63,697 nucleotides of DNA from Caldifarciminota bacterium (GCA_024277525.1 JAJRUZ010000022.1:1-63697); one strand, 5' to 3'; shown: positions 1 to 8,322, counted from the stretch's first letter. Notes: generated by a model not told the origin, from the sequence alone. Numbers and translations are program-made.

Positions 1-1728
1 AAATCTTTTTTCAGGTTTCAACCAGAAGGATTCCTTTTTATTTACAAAATTTAAAGGGGCTCTGAACCAGGTGTAATGAGGGGTATCTTCATACATAAGA
101 TGGGAATATCTAATTTTATATCCCATAAATTCTGCTTCCTGTCCTGGTTTCAAGGTGATTTCTGCTTCTTTTTTGAACGCACTGGAAAGAATAATTCCGA
201 TTGCTGTGAATATAACGCCTATATGGACGATAAATCCTCCGTATCTCCTTTTATTTGATAAAAGAAGTCTGGACAGGGATGTTATGTAAGGTAGATTTTG
301 AACTTTGCTTTTTATATGGGCTGTTCTTAAAATCTCAAAAATTATAATGTAAAAAACCAGTATGGAAAGGGAAACAGCTGTAAGAGGTAAGAGACGTGTG
401 ATTCCTCCGAAATATAAGAAGGGTGCTGTAATAAGGGTTAATAAAAGGGGAATGAGCATTGTTTTTATTATTCCTTTAAGTGTGGCTTTTCTCCAACCGA
501 TAGAAGGACATATTCCCATGATTAAAAGTAGAATTAAAAAGAAGGGAATTGTGACCTGTTCATAGAAGGGTGGTCCCACGGTGATTTTCACTCCACGAAC
601 AATTTCCGCTATTATAGGGAAAAGGACACCCCAGAAGATTGCAAAGGCAATGATGACGAGAATCCAGTTATTTATATAGAAGGTTCCCTCCCGTGATACA
701 ACATTTTCAATCGGAATTCGGGATTTCAGCTTCTTCCAGCGTAGAAATAAAAGGGTGATGAATAATATACTCCAACCTCCGATAAAGGCTGTAAAGAAAG
801 GTCCCAAATTACTCTGGGCAAAGGCATGAACGGATGACAGGACTCCGCTTCGCGTTATATATGTTCCGAAAATTGTAAGTGCGAATGTGAGCATTATGAG
901 AACGAGATTCCATATCTTCAACATACCCCTTTTTTCCTGCATCATAACCGAATGTAAAAAGGCGGTTCCTGTTAACCAAGGCATAAGAGATGCATTTTCA
1001 ACAGGGTCCCATGCCCAGTATCCACCCCAGCCCAGTTCCACATAAGCCCATTTTCCTCCGTAAATTATTCCTATGGTCAGAAAAATCCAGGAAAGAATTG
1101 TCCATTTTCTGACCTTTGTTATCCAGTGGATATCAATTTTTCCTGTAATTAATGAAGCCATTGCATAGGCAAAGGGGATTGTAAAACCCACATAACCCAG
1201 ATATAGAGTGGGAGGATGAATTAACATACTTATATTCTGTAAAAGAGGATTAAGACCCCTTCCATCAGCGGGTGTAAAAGGGAGGGTTTTAAAGGGATTT
1301 GAAAGGAAGACAAGCAGTGTGTTAAAGAAAAATAGGACTCCCAGATTGAAAATCATAGCCCATACATGTATTTTCCTGTAGTCCTGTCTGTTTTCAATCC
1401 ATAACCATAATATAAGTATTGCTAAGGTAAGAGCCCAGAAAAGCAGACTTCCTTCCATTCCTGCCCAGAAGGCAGAGATTTTATATAGAAGAGGAAGTGT
1501 TCTGTCGGTATAACTTGCCACGTATTCAATTGAGAAATCACTTGTTACAAGTGCATAAAGCAGGGATATAGAGGAAATAACAATAAAGGAGAATATAAGA
1601 ATTACACCTCTCTGCGCGGAAATAAAAAATCTCAGGTCCTTGGTCTTTAAAAAAAACAGGTAAAAAATTATTGTTAATGGGGTCAGAATAAATGAAAAAA
1701 TAAGAGAAAATTTTCCCAGTTCAATCAT
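1..1728 (-). CDS. ccmF: Cytochrome c maturation haem lyase subunit CcmF (3' end outside window)
   Basis: The ATG lies at 1728 and the frame stays open to the left edge, so 576 codons are visible and the C-terminus is missing; family members usually run about 630-680 residues. The translation is a many-helix membrane protein. Near residue 230 it carries the tryptophan-rich haem-handling motif WGGYWAWDPVENASLMPWL, preceded by GMEGSLLFWAL and an IHPPTLYLGY segment. CcmF is known as the membrane haem lyase that attaches haem to CxxCH motifs of apocytochromes outside the cytoplasm. Its start overlaps the stop of the upstream CxxCH protein by 8 bases, so the pair is probably co-translated. NrfE is a close alternative; the long N-terminal part argues against CcsA. 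Confidence 0.93.
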   Translation of the reverse strand, partial: MIELGKFSLIFSFILTPLTIIFYLFFLKTKDLRFFISAQRGVILIFSFIVISSISLLYALVTSDFSIEYVASYTDRTLPLLYKISAFWAGMEGSLLFWALTLAILILWLWIENRQDYRKIHVWAMIFNLGVLFFFNTLLVFLSNPFKTLPFTPADGRGLNPLLQNISMLIHPPTLYLGYVGFTIPFAYAMASLITGKIDIHWITKVRKWTILSWIFLTIGIIYGGKWAYVELGWGGYWAWDPVENASLMPWLTGTAFLHSVMMQEKRGMLKIWNLVLIMLTFALTIFGTYITRSGVLSSVHAFAQSNLGPFFTAFIGGWSILFITLLFLRWKKLKSRIPIENVVSREGTFYINNWILVIIAFAIFWGVLFPIIAEIVRGVKITVGPPFYEQVTIPFFLILLLIMGICPSIGWRKATLKGIIKTMLIPLLLTLITAPFLYFGGITRLLPLTAVSLSILVFYIIIFEILRTAHIKSKVQNLPYITSLSRLLLSNKRRYGGFIVHIGVIFTAIGIILSSAFKKEAEITLKPGQEAEFMGYKIRYSHLMYEDTPHYTWFRAPLNFVNKKESFWLKPEKRF

Positions 1729-2104
1729 TTTTCATTTTTCTTTTTTTAATATAGAATAGAACTGTAATTATAATAATTGAGAATAAAAAGGTTAAAATCC
1801 AAATACTTATGGATCCGGATTTTTTTTGAGAACCCGGAAAATCGGCGGGGTCACCCGGATTTGTCCCTTTCTCTATTTCTATCCGGTTTATAAAGCCGTC
1901 TCCGTCAGAATCCATATTCATAATTTTTTCCATTCCAAAATTCTCAAAATCTTTTCCGAATGCATTATAACCCTTTCCTCCCCGTGTGAGATGACAGGTT
2001 TTGCATTTTTTTAACTCAGGGGGAAGTTCTTTCAGATAAAGGGGTCTTGCAAAGAGAAATGTCGGATAATAAAGGATTATCAGTTTTAAAAAAATGGCGC
2101 TCAA
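1721..2104 (-). CDS. Membrane-anchored CxxCH protein with EF-hand/thrombospondin-3-like calcium loop
   Basis: 127 residues. An N-terminal hydrophobic signal (about residues 3-18) is followed by one c-type haem motif, CKTCH near residue 34, then a calcium-loop-like segment DSDGDGFINRIEIEKG near residues 65-80. A transmembrane helix (about 99-118) and a basic tail end the protein. This suggests a small monohaem cytochrome anchored with its haem domain outside the cytoplasm. It directly precedes and overlaps ccmF, which would mature it; that functional link is inference. The start is uncertain: TTG at 2104 is the only plausible start in frame and has no clear Shine-Dalgarno, so translation may be coupled to the upstream Spy-like gene, whose stop is 16 bases away. 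Confidence 0.75.
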   Translation of the reverse strand: MSAIFLKLIILYYPTFLFARPLYLKELPPELKKCKTCHLTRGGKGYNAFGKDFENFGMEKIMNMDSDGDGFINRIEIEKGTNPGDPADFPGSQKKSGSISIWILTFLFSIIIITVLFYIKKRKMKND

Positions 2105-2120
2105 CCCGAATACATGATAT

Positions 2121-2711
2121 TCATTTGTTATGTGAGGGTGACATAGTTCCTTTGGGATGCATTCCTTTCATCATTTCACAGCCTGCTTCTTTTGGAGTTC
2201 CTGAAAAGAGTTTTTTAAAATTATCCTTTCCTATGGCTTTTTTTAAGTTTGAGAGGGCGTTTATGTAGTATTCTTTAAGTTTATATTCTTTATCTGTTAT
2301 GGATTTCAGAAGTTTTTTTGCATCAGATGCATTAAAATCAGGTGATTTCAGAAGTTCGGAGAGTTTCATTTTTTCTATTTTAATTTCTGTCTTCTGTCTG
2401 AGAGTTTTTTCTATGAGTTCCATTCTCAGGGCTTTTACCTTTGATTTCAGATTCTCAGGCACTATATTTTCTGCTTTGTAAAATATTTTTTGAATATGTC
2501 CCATTTCCATTCCTTCCATCATTCCGTGCATTCCGCCCATCATTCCACACATTCCACCCTGCATCATACCGCTGTGCATCTGCATCATTCCGCCACCCAT
2601 CATCGGTGACTGCTGGGAGCCCTGTGAGCCCCCCATCATTCCCATCTGGGAAAATAGAGGATAAAAACCTATTATTCCTCCAACTATAAGGAGAGAAAGT
2701 AATTTTTTCAT
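2121..2711 (-). CDS. Met/His-rich secreted Spy/ZraP/CpxP-like protein
   Basis: 196 residues with a signal peptide (about 1-21). Residues 22-72 are strikingly rich in Met, Gly and His (repeats of GMMGG and HGMM), and the C-terminal helical half resembles periplasmic heavy-metal-responsive Spy/ZraP/CnrX-type proteins. Methionine-rich segments are known to bind Cu(I) or Ag(I), so a copper-binding or envelope-stress role is inferred. The gene has its own promoter (TTGAAT, 17 bases, TATAAT at 2771-2799), and its leader carries the conserved AGGG-TTCAATT-CCCT hairpin. It sits just upstream of the cytochrome/ccmF pair. The metal specificity cannot be told from sequence. Confidence 0.72.
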   Translation of the reverse strand: MKKLLSLLIVGGIIGFYPLFSQMGMMGGSQGSQQSPMMGGGMMQMHSGMMQGGMCGMMGGMHGMMEGMEMGHIQKIFYKAENIVPENLKSKVKALRMELIEKTLRQKTEIKIEKMKLSELLKSPDFNASDAKKLLKSITDKEYKLKEYYINALSNLKKAIGKDNFKKLFSGTPKEAGCEMMKGMHPKGTMSPSHNK

Positions 2712-2736
2712 TTTTAACTCCTTTTTTGAAGTTTTC

Positions 2737-2751
2737 AGGGAATTGAACCCT
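2737..2751 (-). promoter_or_regulatory. Leader hairpin motif, Spy-like gene copy
   Basis: Minus strand AGGG-TTCAATT-CCCT, 19 bases after the TATAAT box and 25 bases before the ATG at 2711. It is the clearest copy: exact loop, full four-base stem and a strong promoter upstream. Confidence 0.65.
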
Positions 2752-2770
2752 TTTACTATGGTATGTAGTA

Positions 2771-2799
2771 ATTATAAAATAAAGTTTAAAAAAATTCAA
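2771..2799 (-). promoter_or_regulatory. Promoter of the Spy-like gene
   Basis: Minus strand TTGAAT (2794-2799), 17 bases, TATAAT (2771-2776). It starts directly after the stop codon of the SHOCT gene. Confidence 0.72.
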
Positions 2800-2801
2800 G
2801 T

Positions 2802-3050
2802 TCATTTGAGCTCTTTTTTCAGGGTTTCAAATTCACTTTTTGAAATTTCACCTTTTGCAAGTCTGAGTTTCAGAACTTCAAGGGGGTCTTCTCTTGTTAT
2901 CTTTGTCTCATTCGGTTTGTTTTCTTTTATAAGGTATTTTACAAGATAAACTATACCCAGAATTAAAAGAGCATAGAAAAGTATCATAAATACAGAACCG
3001 AATCCAAAAAGTCCGAATGAATTTCCCATTCCCATCATTCCTCCCATCAT
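2802..3050 (-). CDS. Small membrane protein with C-terminal SHOCT domain
   Basis: 82 residues. A short Met/Gly-rich N-terminus precedes one membrane helix (about residues 15-40). The C-terminal amphipathic motif EDPLEVLKLRLAKGEISKSE is the signature of SHOCT domains, known as short oligomerisation or tethering segments at the ends of membrane proteins. An AAGGAG Shine-Dalgarno lies just upstream of the ATG. The Met/Gly opening echoes the next gene downstream, the Met-rich secreted protein, so the two may act in the same envelope response (inference). Its 3' end overlaps the promoter of that gene. Confidence 0.75.
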   Translation of the reverse strand: MMGGMMGMGNSFGLFGFGSVFMILFYALLILGIVYLVKYLIKENKPNETKITREDPLEVLKLRLAKGEISKSEFETLKKELK

Positions 3051-3074
3051 GATATTTTCTCCTTTTTCATTTAT

Positions 3075-3090
3075 GTGCGATAAATCGCAC
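3075..3090. repeat. Perfect inverted repeat GTGCGAT-AA-ATCGCAC
   Basis: A perfect 7-bp inverted repeat with a 2-base spacer lies in the 41-base gap between the OsmC stop and the SHOCT start. No T-run follows on either strand, so it is not a typical intrinsic terminator. It may be a REP-like unit or a processing hairpin. Confidence 0.5.
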
Positions 3091-3091
3091 C

Positions 3092-3601
3092 TTAAACAAT
3101 TTTTGATTCAAAGGGAATTTTATTCTGAACAGTGAAAGCAGCAGGGCATTTTCTGTCAGCTTCTTTTCTTATTTCTTCAATAATATTTTTATCAGCTTCA
3201 CTTTCTATTTCAAGTTCAATCCATACCTTCTCAACGATAGGACCTTCTTCCACTTCAAATACGGATCTCATATTTACCTCTGATGCTCCTTTTGCTTTTA
3301 GCTTTTTTATTTCAACACCCTTTGAAGCTGCTATTGTCATGAATGTTGTTGCATAGCAGGAAGTCATTGCAAATACACAGTATTGAACAGGGTTTGGAGC
3401 ATTTCCGTTTCCTCCTGAAGGAGGAGGTTGATCGGTTATTAGAGTTATTTTGCCTTTGGAAAATTCAAGTGTTCCTTTAAACTGTCCTTCCTCTGAAAAA
3501 ATCCATTCGCCTTCTGCTATGAAAGGTTTTCTTTCAGGAAATTCTCCTTTTGTTACGGCTTCTTTTGTTTTCTGTATATTTTCAAGGTTTATGTTGTTCA
3601 T
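3092..3601 (-). CDS. OsmC/Ohr family peroxiredoxin-like protein
   Basis: 169 residues, OsmC fold. The two conserved cysteines of the family are visible in MTSCYAT (near residue 81) and RKCPAAF (near 152), spaced as in thiol peroxidases that reduce organic hydroperoxides. The segment PSGGNGNAPNPVQY before the first Cys is also typical. The start has an AAGGAG site and a strong promoter (TTGAAA, 17 bases, TATAAT, 3637-3665) with a roughly 30-base leader. It neighbours other redox and metal-stress genes. The subfamily (OsmC, Ohr or YhfA) is not resolved. Confidence 0.88.
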   Translation of the reverse strand: MNNINLENIQKTKEAVTKGEFPERKPFIAEGEWIFSEEGQFKGTLEFSKGKITLITDQPPPSGGNGNAPNPVQYCVFAMTSCYATTFMTIAASKGVEIKKLKAKGASEVNMRSVFEVEEGPIVEKVWIELEIESEADKNIIEEIRKEADRKCPAAFTVQNKIPFESKIV

Positions 3602-3636
3602 TTTTTTTCTCCTTTTACAGGGTACATGTATAAGGT

Positions 3637-3665
3637 ATTATAACATCAAATTTTGAATTTTTCAA
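3637..3665 (-). promoter_or_regulatory. Sigma-70-like promoter of the OsmC gene
   Basis: Minus strand reads TTGAAA (3660-3665), 17 bases, TATAAT (3637-3642). The predicted start site is followed by a leader of about 30 bases containing the palindrome TACATGTA and then the AAGGAG ribosome site of the OsmC gene. Confidence 0.75.
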
Positions 3666-3751
3666 GATTTAGAATTTTTATTTTTTGAATTTATTCTTCA
3701 ATATTTCATATTCATTTGAATCCTTTGCTGTTTTTACAAGTTTTATCACAT

Positions 3752-4054
3752 TTAATGATTTTTATTCAAAGGAAATTTCTCTTTTAACATCCTGTAAAAT
3801 TCATCTCCGCAGAACCATGGGAAATCAGGGACTCCCTCAATCTTTATTTCTCCATCTATAATTATTGTGGGCACTGCTTTAATTTTGTATTTCACAATCT
3901 TTTTTTTTAAGGATTCATCAATTTTATTTATGTCATAAACAACAAGTTTACAACTCCCGCATTTCCCGAGTTCTACAATATTTATTGCATCAATGCACAG
4001 TGGACAACCTGAAGAAAAAATTTCAATAACATGTCCCTTTGTTGGAATTTGCAT
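3752..4054 (-). CDS. Small thioredoxin-like disulfide protein (CPLC)
   Basis: 100 residues with a redox motif CPLC at about residues 17-20, a second pair CGSC near 32-35, and the cis-proline region KAVPTIIIDG typical of thioredoxin/glutaredoxin folds. The extra cysteines, including one in FCGDEF, are unusual for plain thioredoxin and recall small glutaredoxin-like proteins of thermophiles and archaea. Substrate unknown. The ATG is only five bases after a perfect TATAAT (4060-4065), so the mRNA may be leaderless. Nothing lies immediately upstream except the remnant region 4055-4490. Confidence 0.75.
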   Translation of the reverse strand: MQIPTKGHVIEIFSSGCPLCIDAINIVELGKCGSCKLVVYDINKIDESLKKKIVKYKIKAVPTIIIDGEIKIEGVPDFPWFCGDEFYRMLKEKFPLNKNH

Positions 4055-4129
4055 AATTAATTATAAAATGATTTACTTAAAAAATAAAAACAACAAAAAT
4101 TTAATATTACAATGATATGCCACCTATTT

Positions 4130-4297
4130 TTAGACAAATTTAAAATTAGTGTTTTTATTATAAAATATTTCATTGGGGGTTTTAAAATTTAGGCTTGAGT
4201 GTAGTCTTTTTGAGTTATAGAACCAGGTGTATTTTGAAAGGAGTTTATTCAGTTCTATTTTATATTTTCCTTCCCTTTTTATTTTATAACCATAATC
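4130..4297 (-). pseudogene. Transposase/integrase-core C-terminal remnant (IS3/IS481-like)
   Basis: On the minus strand 55 codons end at TAA (4130-4132) and include LNKLLSKYTWFYNSKRLHSS followed by LNFKTPNEIF. This matches the end of DDE integrase-core transposases of IS3/IS481 type, where a YN-KR-H-SL-TP-E pattern follows the catalytic Glu region. The frame is closed just upstream by TAA at 4298-4300, and nothing recognisable of the catalytic D-D-E domain remains before the smc stop. It is therefore a dead fragment, probably the scar of an old insertion downstream of smc. Confidence 0.75.
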
Positions 4298-4417
4298 TTA
4301 ATTTTGTCCAATTTAAGGGAGTCCCTTCAATAAAAGAACGGTGAAAGAGATTATAAGGATGAAATAAAGAAGTTATTATTTTTTCACATGGATTCGGGAT
4401 CAGGGAAATTTTGTTGC

Positions 4418-4445
4418 AGTCAGGAAACCAAACCGCGAATTGTAA
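4418..4445. repeat. Worn copy of dispersed GCGG repeat
   Basis: The segment CCAAACCGCGAATTGTA matches the right half of the dispersed element seen at 58729-58758, but the left GCGGTTT arm is degraded. It lies beside the transposase remnant. Confidence 0.45.
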
Positions 4446-4490
4446 GTATCCTAAATTCGGGAAGTAATGAATAAAATGAATGATGCAAAT

Positions 4491-7400
4491 TTACACCCTT
4501 TCAAACTCCACTCCGTAAACCCGTGAAATTCCGTTCTCCATGGTTATGCCGAAAACCCTGCTTGCTATCTCCATTGTCCTCTTATTATGTGTTATTAATA
4601 AAATTTGAGAAGTTCTTGATATTTTTTCAAGATATACCCTGAACCTCAATGTATTTGAGTCATCAAGAGCTGCATCAACCTCATCAAGCGCAAATAAAGG
4701 TGAAGGAGAAAGGTTTGCAAGGGTGAATAATACGGATAAAGCAAATAAACTCCTCTCACCTCCGGAAAGCAAAAGAACAGACCTGACTTTTTTTCCACTC
4801 GGCGATACATCTATATTTAAGGGAGATTCAAGTATGTTTTTCTCATCCTCAACTTTAATCTTTATATCTCCACCCAATAGAAATTGAGAAACTTCCTTCA
4901 AACCTTCCCTGAATTCCTCTATAAAACTTGTATAATCTTTTATCGCCTTTTCCTCCATCAATTTTATTGATTCTTTTAAATTTTTGATACTGTCTTTTAA
5001 ATCATGATATGCGTTTACCTTTTCATAGTAATCCTTTTCAAGAGCCTTATACTCCTCATCTGCAAGCAGATTCACATCCTGCATTGCATAAATTTGCTTT
5101 TCCAAATGCTCAATTTCCTCTTTTAATCTTTTAATTGAAATATTTTCTTTTATAAACTCTACACCTTCCGGATAAAGAGAAATTTCCTTATTGATCTCTT
5201 GAATGTCATTTTTCAATTTTAAAATCCTATCCATCAATCTATCTATCTGTGATTTTTTTGAAAAATATTCACTTTTCATTTTCTCAATCCCGGCATTGAA
5301 TTCTTCAATATCCTTTATAATATTCTCCTCGGTTTCTGAAATTTCTTCCAATATCTTATCCAGTTTTTTTCTTTTTTCTTCAAGTTCACCTATTTCCTTA
5401 TTTGTTTCCGAAATTCTTAAACTCACTTCCTCTAATTCTTTTTCTCTCTCTTTTAAAGAATTTTTGTAAATCAAGAGTTTATCCTCAAGATTTTTTCTTT
5501 GCATATATTTCTCCCTCAATTTTCTTAATTCTTCCAATTTACTGAACTCATTTTCTTTTAATTTCCTGATTTCTTCAAGCTTTCCTTCTTTATTTTTCAA
5601 CTCTTCCGAAACCCTTTCTATATAATCTTCCGAGTCCTTAACTTCTCTCTCCAACTCCTTAATCTCCTCCTCTAATCCCGAAAGTCTCCTTTTATCAAAT
5701 AAAAACTCCGATTCAATTTCAGATTTTTTCATCAATTTTTTTCTTAATTCTTCGGATAGTTCTTTTTTTTCTTTCTCTTTGATTTCTAATCTCTCATTTA
5801 ACTCAAAAATAAACTTATCTATCTCTTTTAACTTTTTCTCATTTATTGATTTCAAATTCTCAATTTCTGACAATCTTTTCTCCCTTTCAATTTTTTCTTT
5901 TAAAATTTTTCTCAAAATTCCATCTTTTGTTATTAAAAATCCATCCTCTGTTACACAAATATCACATTCTTTGTTCTTCCAAGAATTCAGAGCTTCCTTT
6001 AAATTCTTAAATTTTTTCAGATTTTTAAACCTCTGATTTATAAAATTAAAAAGCCCCTTTTTATTTTTAAAGATTAAAACATCATCAAAAACATTATTAT
6101 CCCTATCAATAATCAACTTTCCTCCTTTTTCAAGATACTCAATAATTTCCTCTTTAAGATTAAAATTTGAAGCAACTTTTGCATCAATGACATCATCAAT
6201 TAAATAAATCAAAGAATCAGCATTATTATAATCTATAAAATCGGACAAAAAAGGGTATTCATTTAAAAGATTCTCATCAACTCCTCTTAAAGTTTTAAGT
6301 TTTATCATCTCTCCCTCTATCTTGCTTGTTTCATTTTTTATCAGGTTTCTCTCCTTTTCTTTTTGAGATAAATCGTTATTTAAATCGTTTATCTCCTTAT
6401 CAAGACTTATAATTTTTTCTTCAACAGTTTTTTCCTCGTTTTTTAATTGTGAAAGAATCTTCTCATTTTGAATTATTTTTTTCTCTATCTCCTCTTTTTC
6501 TCTTAAGATTTTTTCAATTTTCTCTTCCCCGTAAGTTTTTTTCTTTTTAAATTCTTCAAGCTTTAAATTCAGTACCATAATTTCTTTTTCTTTTTCCTTT
6601 TCCTCTTTTTCTATGCTTTTATAATACGCTTCTGATTTATCAACTTCATTCAATTTATTCTCATCTATCACGGTTTCTTGCTCCAAACTTTCTTCTATTT
6701 CCCTTATTTTTTCTTTCAAATCCTTTATCAGGCTTATAAGATTTTCTTTTCTTTCCTTTAAAATGTTTATTTCTCCGTAATTTTTATTTAACTCGGATAG
6801 GATTTCTTCTCTTTTCAAAAGTAATGGGCTTTTTTCCTCCCTTAATTTTTTAATTTCTTCCTCTTTTTGTCTCTTTTTATTTTCTGTTTCTTCTATCATT
6901 CTCTTTATTTTTGCTGTTTCCTCTTCTAATATTTTTAAAATTTTTTCATTCTGGGAAATCTCATTTTTCTTTTTTATTTTATCTTTTATTAATTTTGAAT
7001 ATTCCACTTTATAAAGCAATTCTCTTTTTTCTCTCAGTATCTCCTGTAATTTCTTATATCTCTCTGCCCTTTTTCTTTCTTCTTCAAGAACTTTTAATCT
7101 TTGCTCTTTGTCCTTTATAACAATATCAAAAGCCTGAAGTTCCTTTTGGGATTTTTCCAGTCTCCTTTCCATAATTCTTTTTTTATGTTCAAAATCCGAA
7201 AGCTCGCATGCCTCAAGAATCATCTCTTTTATTCTTTCTTTCGGTTTTCTTGCCAATTCCTCAACATCTTCCCATTGGAAATGAGAATAACTTTTCTTTC
7301 CGAAAATTTTTTCAATTTCTTCCTTATATTTTCTTTCCGAAGCCCTTTCTCCGGAAATGAAAAATTCCTGTGAATTATCCCTATAAACTCTTCTTGTAAA

Positions 7401-7676
7401 AATTTTTTCTTTACTTTGAATATCAAAAAATATGGAAACTTCTGCAAAAGGAGAGGCTCTTTTTTCCTTTGTTCCGGAAAAAATGATTTCTCTTAATTCC
7501 TTAACTCTCAATCTGGACAGTTTTGATTCCCCGAGAACAAACCTCACTGCTTCAAAAATATTTGTCTTCCCACATCCGTTCGGTCCTACCACAAGGGTAA
7601 TGTTATCCGACAATAAAATTTCGGTATTTTCTGCAAATGATTTAAAACCGTTTAAAACAATTTTTTTAACTTTCAT
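4491..7676 (-). CDS. smc: Chromosome segregation/condensin ATPase SMC
   Basis: 1061 residues, shorter than the usual 1150-1200. Walker A GPNGCGKT is at residues 31-38; two long coiled-coil arms surround a central hinge (about 470-600). The ABC signature LLSGGERSL is near 968 and Walker B LFALDEVDAALDD near 995. SMC is known to form a homodimer that, with ScpA/ScpB, organises the nucleoid. The hinge region (VTEDGFLITKDGILR) lacks the glycine cluster (GGxxTGG-like) common in bacterial SMC hinges. The gene overlaps the upstream flavin reductase by 11 bases and is presumably transcribed from that gene's promoter. Confidence 0.95.
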   Translation of the reverse strand: MKVKKIVLNGFKSFAENTEILLSDNITLVVGPNGCGKTNIFEAVRFVLGESKLSRLRVKELREIIFSGTKEKRASPFAEVSIFFDIQSKEKIFTRRVYRDNSQEFFISGERASERKYKEEIEKIFGKKSYSHFQWEDVEELARKPKERIKEMILEACELSDFEHKKRIMERRLEKSQKELQAFDIVIKDKEQRLKVLEEERKRAERYKKLQEILREKRELLYKVEYSKLIKDKIKKKNEISQNEKILKILEEETAKIKRMIEETENKKRQKEEEIKKLREEKSPLLLKREEILSELNKNYGEINILKERKENLISLIKDLKEKIREIEESLEQETVIDENKLNEVDKSEAYYKSIEKEEKEKEKEIMVLNLKLEEFKKKKTYGEEKIEKILREKEEIEKKIIQNEKILSQLKNEEKTVEEKIISLDKEINDLNNDLSQKEKERNLIKNETSKIEGEMIKLKTLRGVDENLLNEYPFLSDFIDYNNADSLIYLIDDVIDAKVASNFNLKEEIIEYLEKGGKLIIDRDNNVFDDVLIFKNKKGLFNFINQRFKNLKKFKNLKEALNSWKNKECDICVTEDGFLITKDGILRKILKEKIEREKRLSEIENLKSINEKKLKEIDKFIFELNERLEIKEKEKKELSEELRKKLMKKSEIESEFLFDKRRLSGLEEEIKELEREVKDSEDYIERVSEELKNKEGKLEEIRKLKENEFSKLEELRKLREKYMQRKNLEDKLLIYKNSLKEREKELEEVSLRISETNKEIGELEEKRKKLDKILEEISETEENIIKDIEEFNAGIEKMKSEYFSKKSQIDRLMDRILKLKNDIQEINKEISLYPEGVEFIKENISIKRLKEEIEHLEKQIYAMQDVNLLADEEYKALEKDYYEKVNAYHDLKDSIKNLKESIKLMEEKAIKDYTSFIEEFREGLKEVSQFLLGGDIKIKVEDEKNILESPLNIDVSPSGKKVRSVLLLSGGERSLFALSVLFTLANLSPSPLFALDEVDAALDDSNTLRFRVYLEKISRTSQILLITHNKRTMEIASRVFGITMENGISRVYGVEFERV

Positions 7677-8271
7677 ATTTTCTGGGTTTTAAAGGAGAAA
7701 ACCAAAAATTTCTATCAATTTCTTTTGTTCTTTTTATTGTTTCAATCATATTCTTTGCAATTCTCTCGCATTCTTCATATACATCAAAGTTTTTTTCTAT
7801 TGGACCTGTTGCATAAGTAATTGAATAAGGGGGGATAATTGCTCCCATGAAGTTTAACGGTATTAAAATTGCCGAAGCTGCGGAAGTTGCACCGTCTTCT
7901 TCTGCTGACACAACACAGGAGACGACCTTACCTGCAAGAAGAGGCTCCATATTTTCAAAAGCAGTTAAAAGGTCAATAAAATTTTTCATAAGTCCTGACG
8001 GACCGAACCAGTAAACCGGTGTCCCGAAAACAATTCCATCCGATTTTATTATTTTATTATAAAGTTCAGGAAGCATCTCTTTAAAAACTTCGGGTGTGCA
8101 TAAGGAAGGGTCTTTTGAATAACATCCCATACAATAGGAAACAGGATGGTCAACCAAAAAGATAAGTTCTGTTTTCGCACCCAAACTTTCCGACTTCTCA
8201 AGAACGGTTTTCAAAAGTATTGTTACTTTTCCACCTTTAATTGGAGAACCGGAGATCCCGAGAATATGCAT
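7666..8271 (-). CDS. NADPH-dependent FMN reductase / flavodoxin-fold protein
   Basis: 201 residues from ATG 8271. The opening ILGISGSPIKGG is the phosphate loop of NADPH-dependent FMN reductases and iron-sulfur flavoproteins. A CMGCYSKDPSLC segment near 46-57 offers cysteines as in that group, and GIVFGTPVYWFGPSGLMKNF is the second FMN-binding region. Function is likely flavin or quinone reduction in the cytosol. I chose 8271 over an upstream in-frame ATG because the fold starts there and a promoter (TTGAAA, 18 bases, TAAAAT) ends five bases before it, predicting a leaderless mRNA. It overlaps smc downstream. Confidence 0.85.
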   Translation of the reverse strand: MHILGISGSPIKGGKVTILLKTVLEKSESLGAKTELIFLVDHPVSYCMGCYSKDPSLCTPEVFKEMLPELYNKIIKSDGIVFGTPVYWFGPSGLMKNFIDLLTAFENMEPLLAGKVVSCVVSAEEDGATSAASAILIPLNFMGAIIPPYSITYATGPIEKNFDVYEECERIAKNMIETIKRTKEIDRNFWFSPLKPRKYES

Positions 8272-8276
8272 AAAAG

Positions 8277-8306
8277 ATTTTAAGTTTAAAATCGGCATAG
8301 TTTCAA
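8277..8306 (-). promoter_or_regulatory. Promoter abutting start of the flavin reductase/smc unit
   Basis: Minus strand TTGAAA (8301-8306), 18 bases, TAAAAT (8277-8282), then CTTTT and the ATG at 8271. Transcription would begin at or next to the start codon. It is divergent from the six-gene plus-strand operon starting at 8323. Confidence 0.65.
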
Positions 8307-8322
8307 TTTAAAATAATATCTT

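Larger units (their letters stand above)
4055..4490. other. Gene-free stretch with mobile-element debris
   Basis: The only region over 300 bases without an intact gene. It holds a transposase C-terminal remnant (4130-4297, minus), a perfect palindrome AAGGGA-G-TCCCTT (4315-4327) and a worn copy of the dispersed GCGG repeat (about 4418-4445). No further coding sense was seen in 4298-4490. Confidence 0.7.

Noticed and set aside
2737-2751. GGTTCAATTCC-type motifs as parts of tRNA genes
   Set aside because: No acceptor stem, D arm or anticodon arm surrounds any of the six sites. They lie in leaders 18-30 bases before start codons.
2455-2805. Open frame of 116 codons on the minus strand overlapping the Spy-like gene
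   Set aside because: It is a shifted-frame shadow of the Met/Gly-rich coding region, and its low-complexity Asn/Gly/Arg content has no start signal.
5203-5469. Plus-strand open frames inside smc (also 5779-6036 and 7432-7692)
   Set aside because: They are antisense shadows of the Lys/Glu-rich coiled-coil coding sequence, giving Phe/Ser-rich translations without motifs or ribosome sites.
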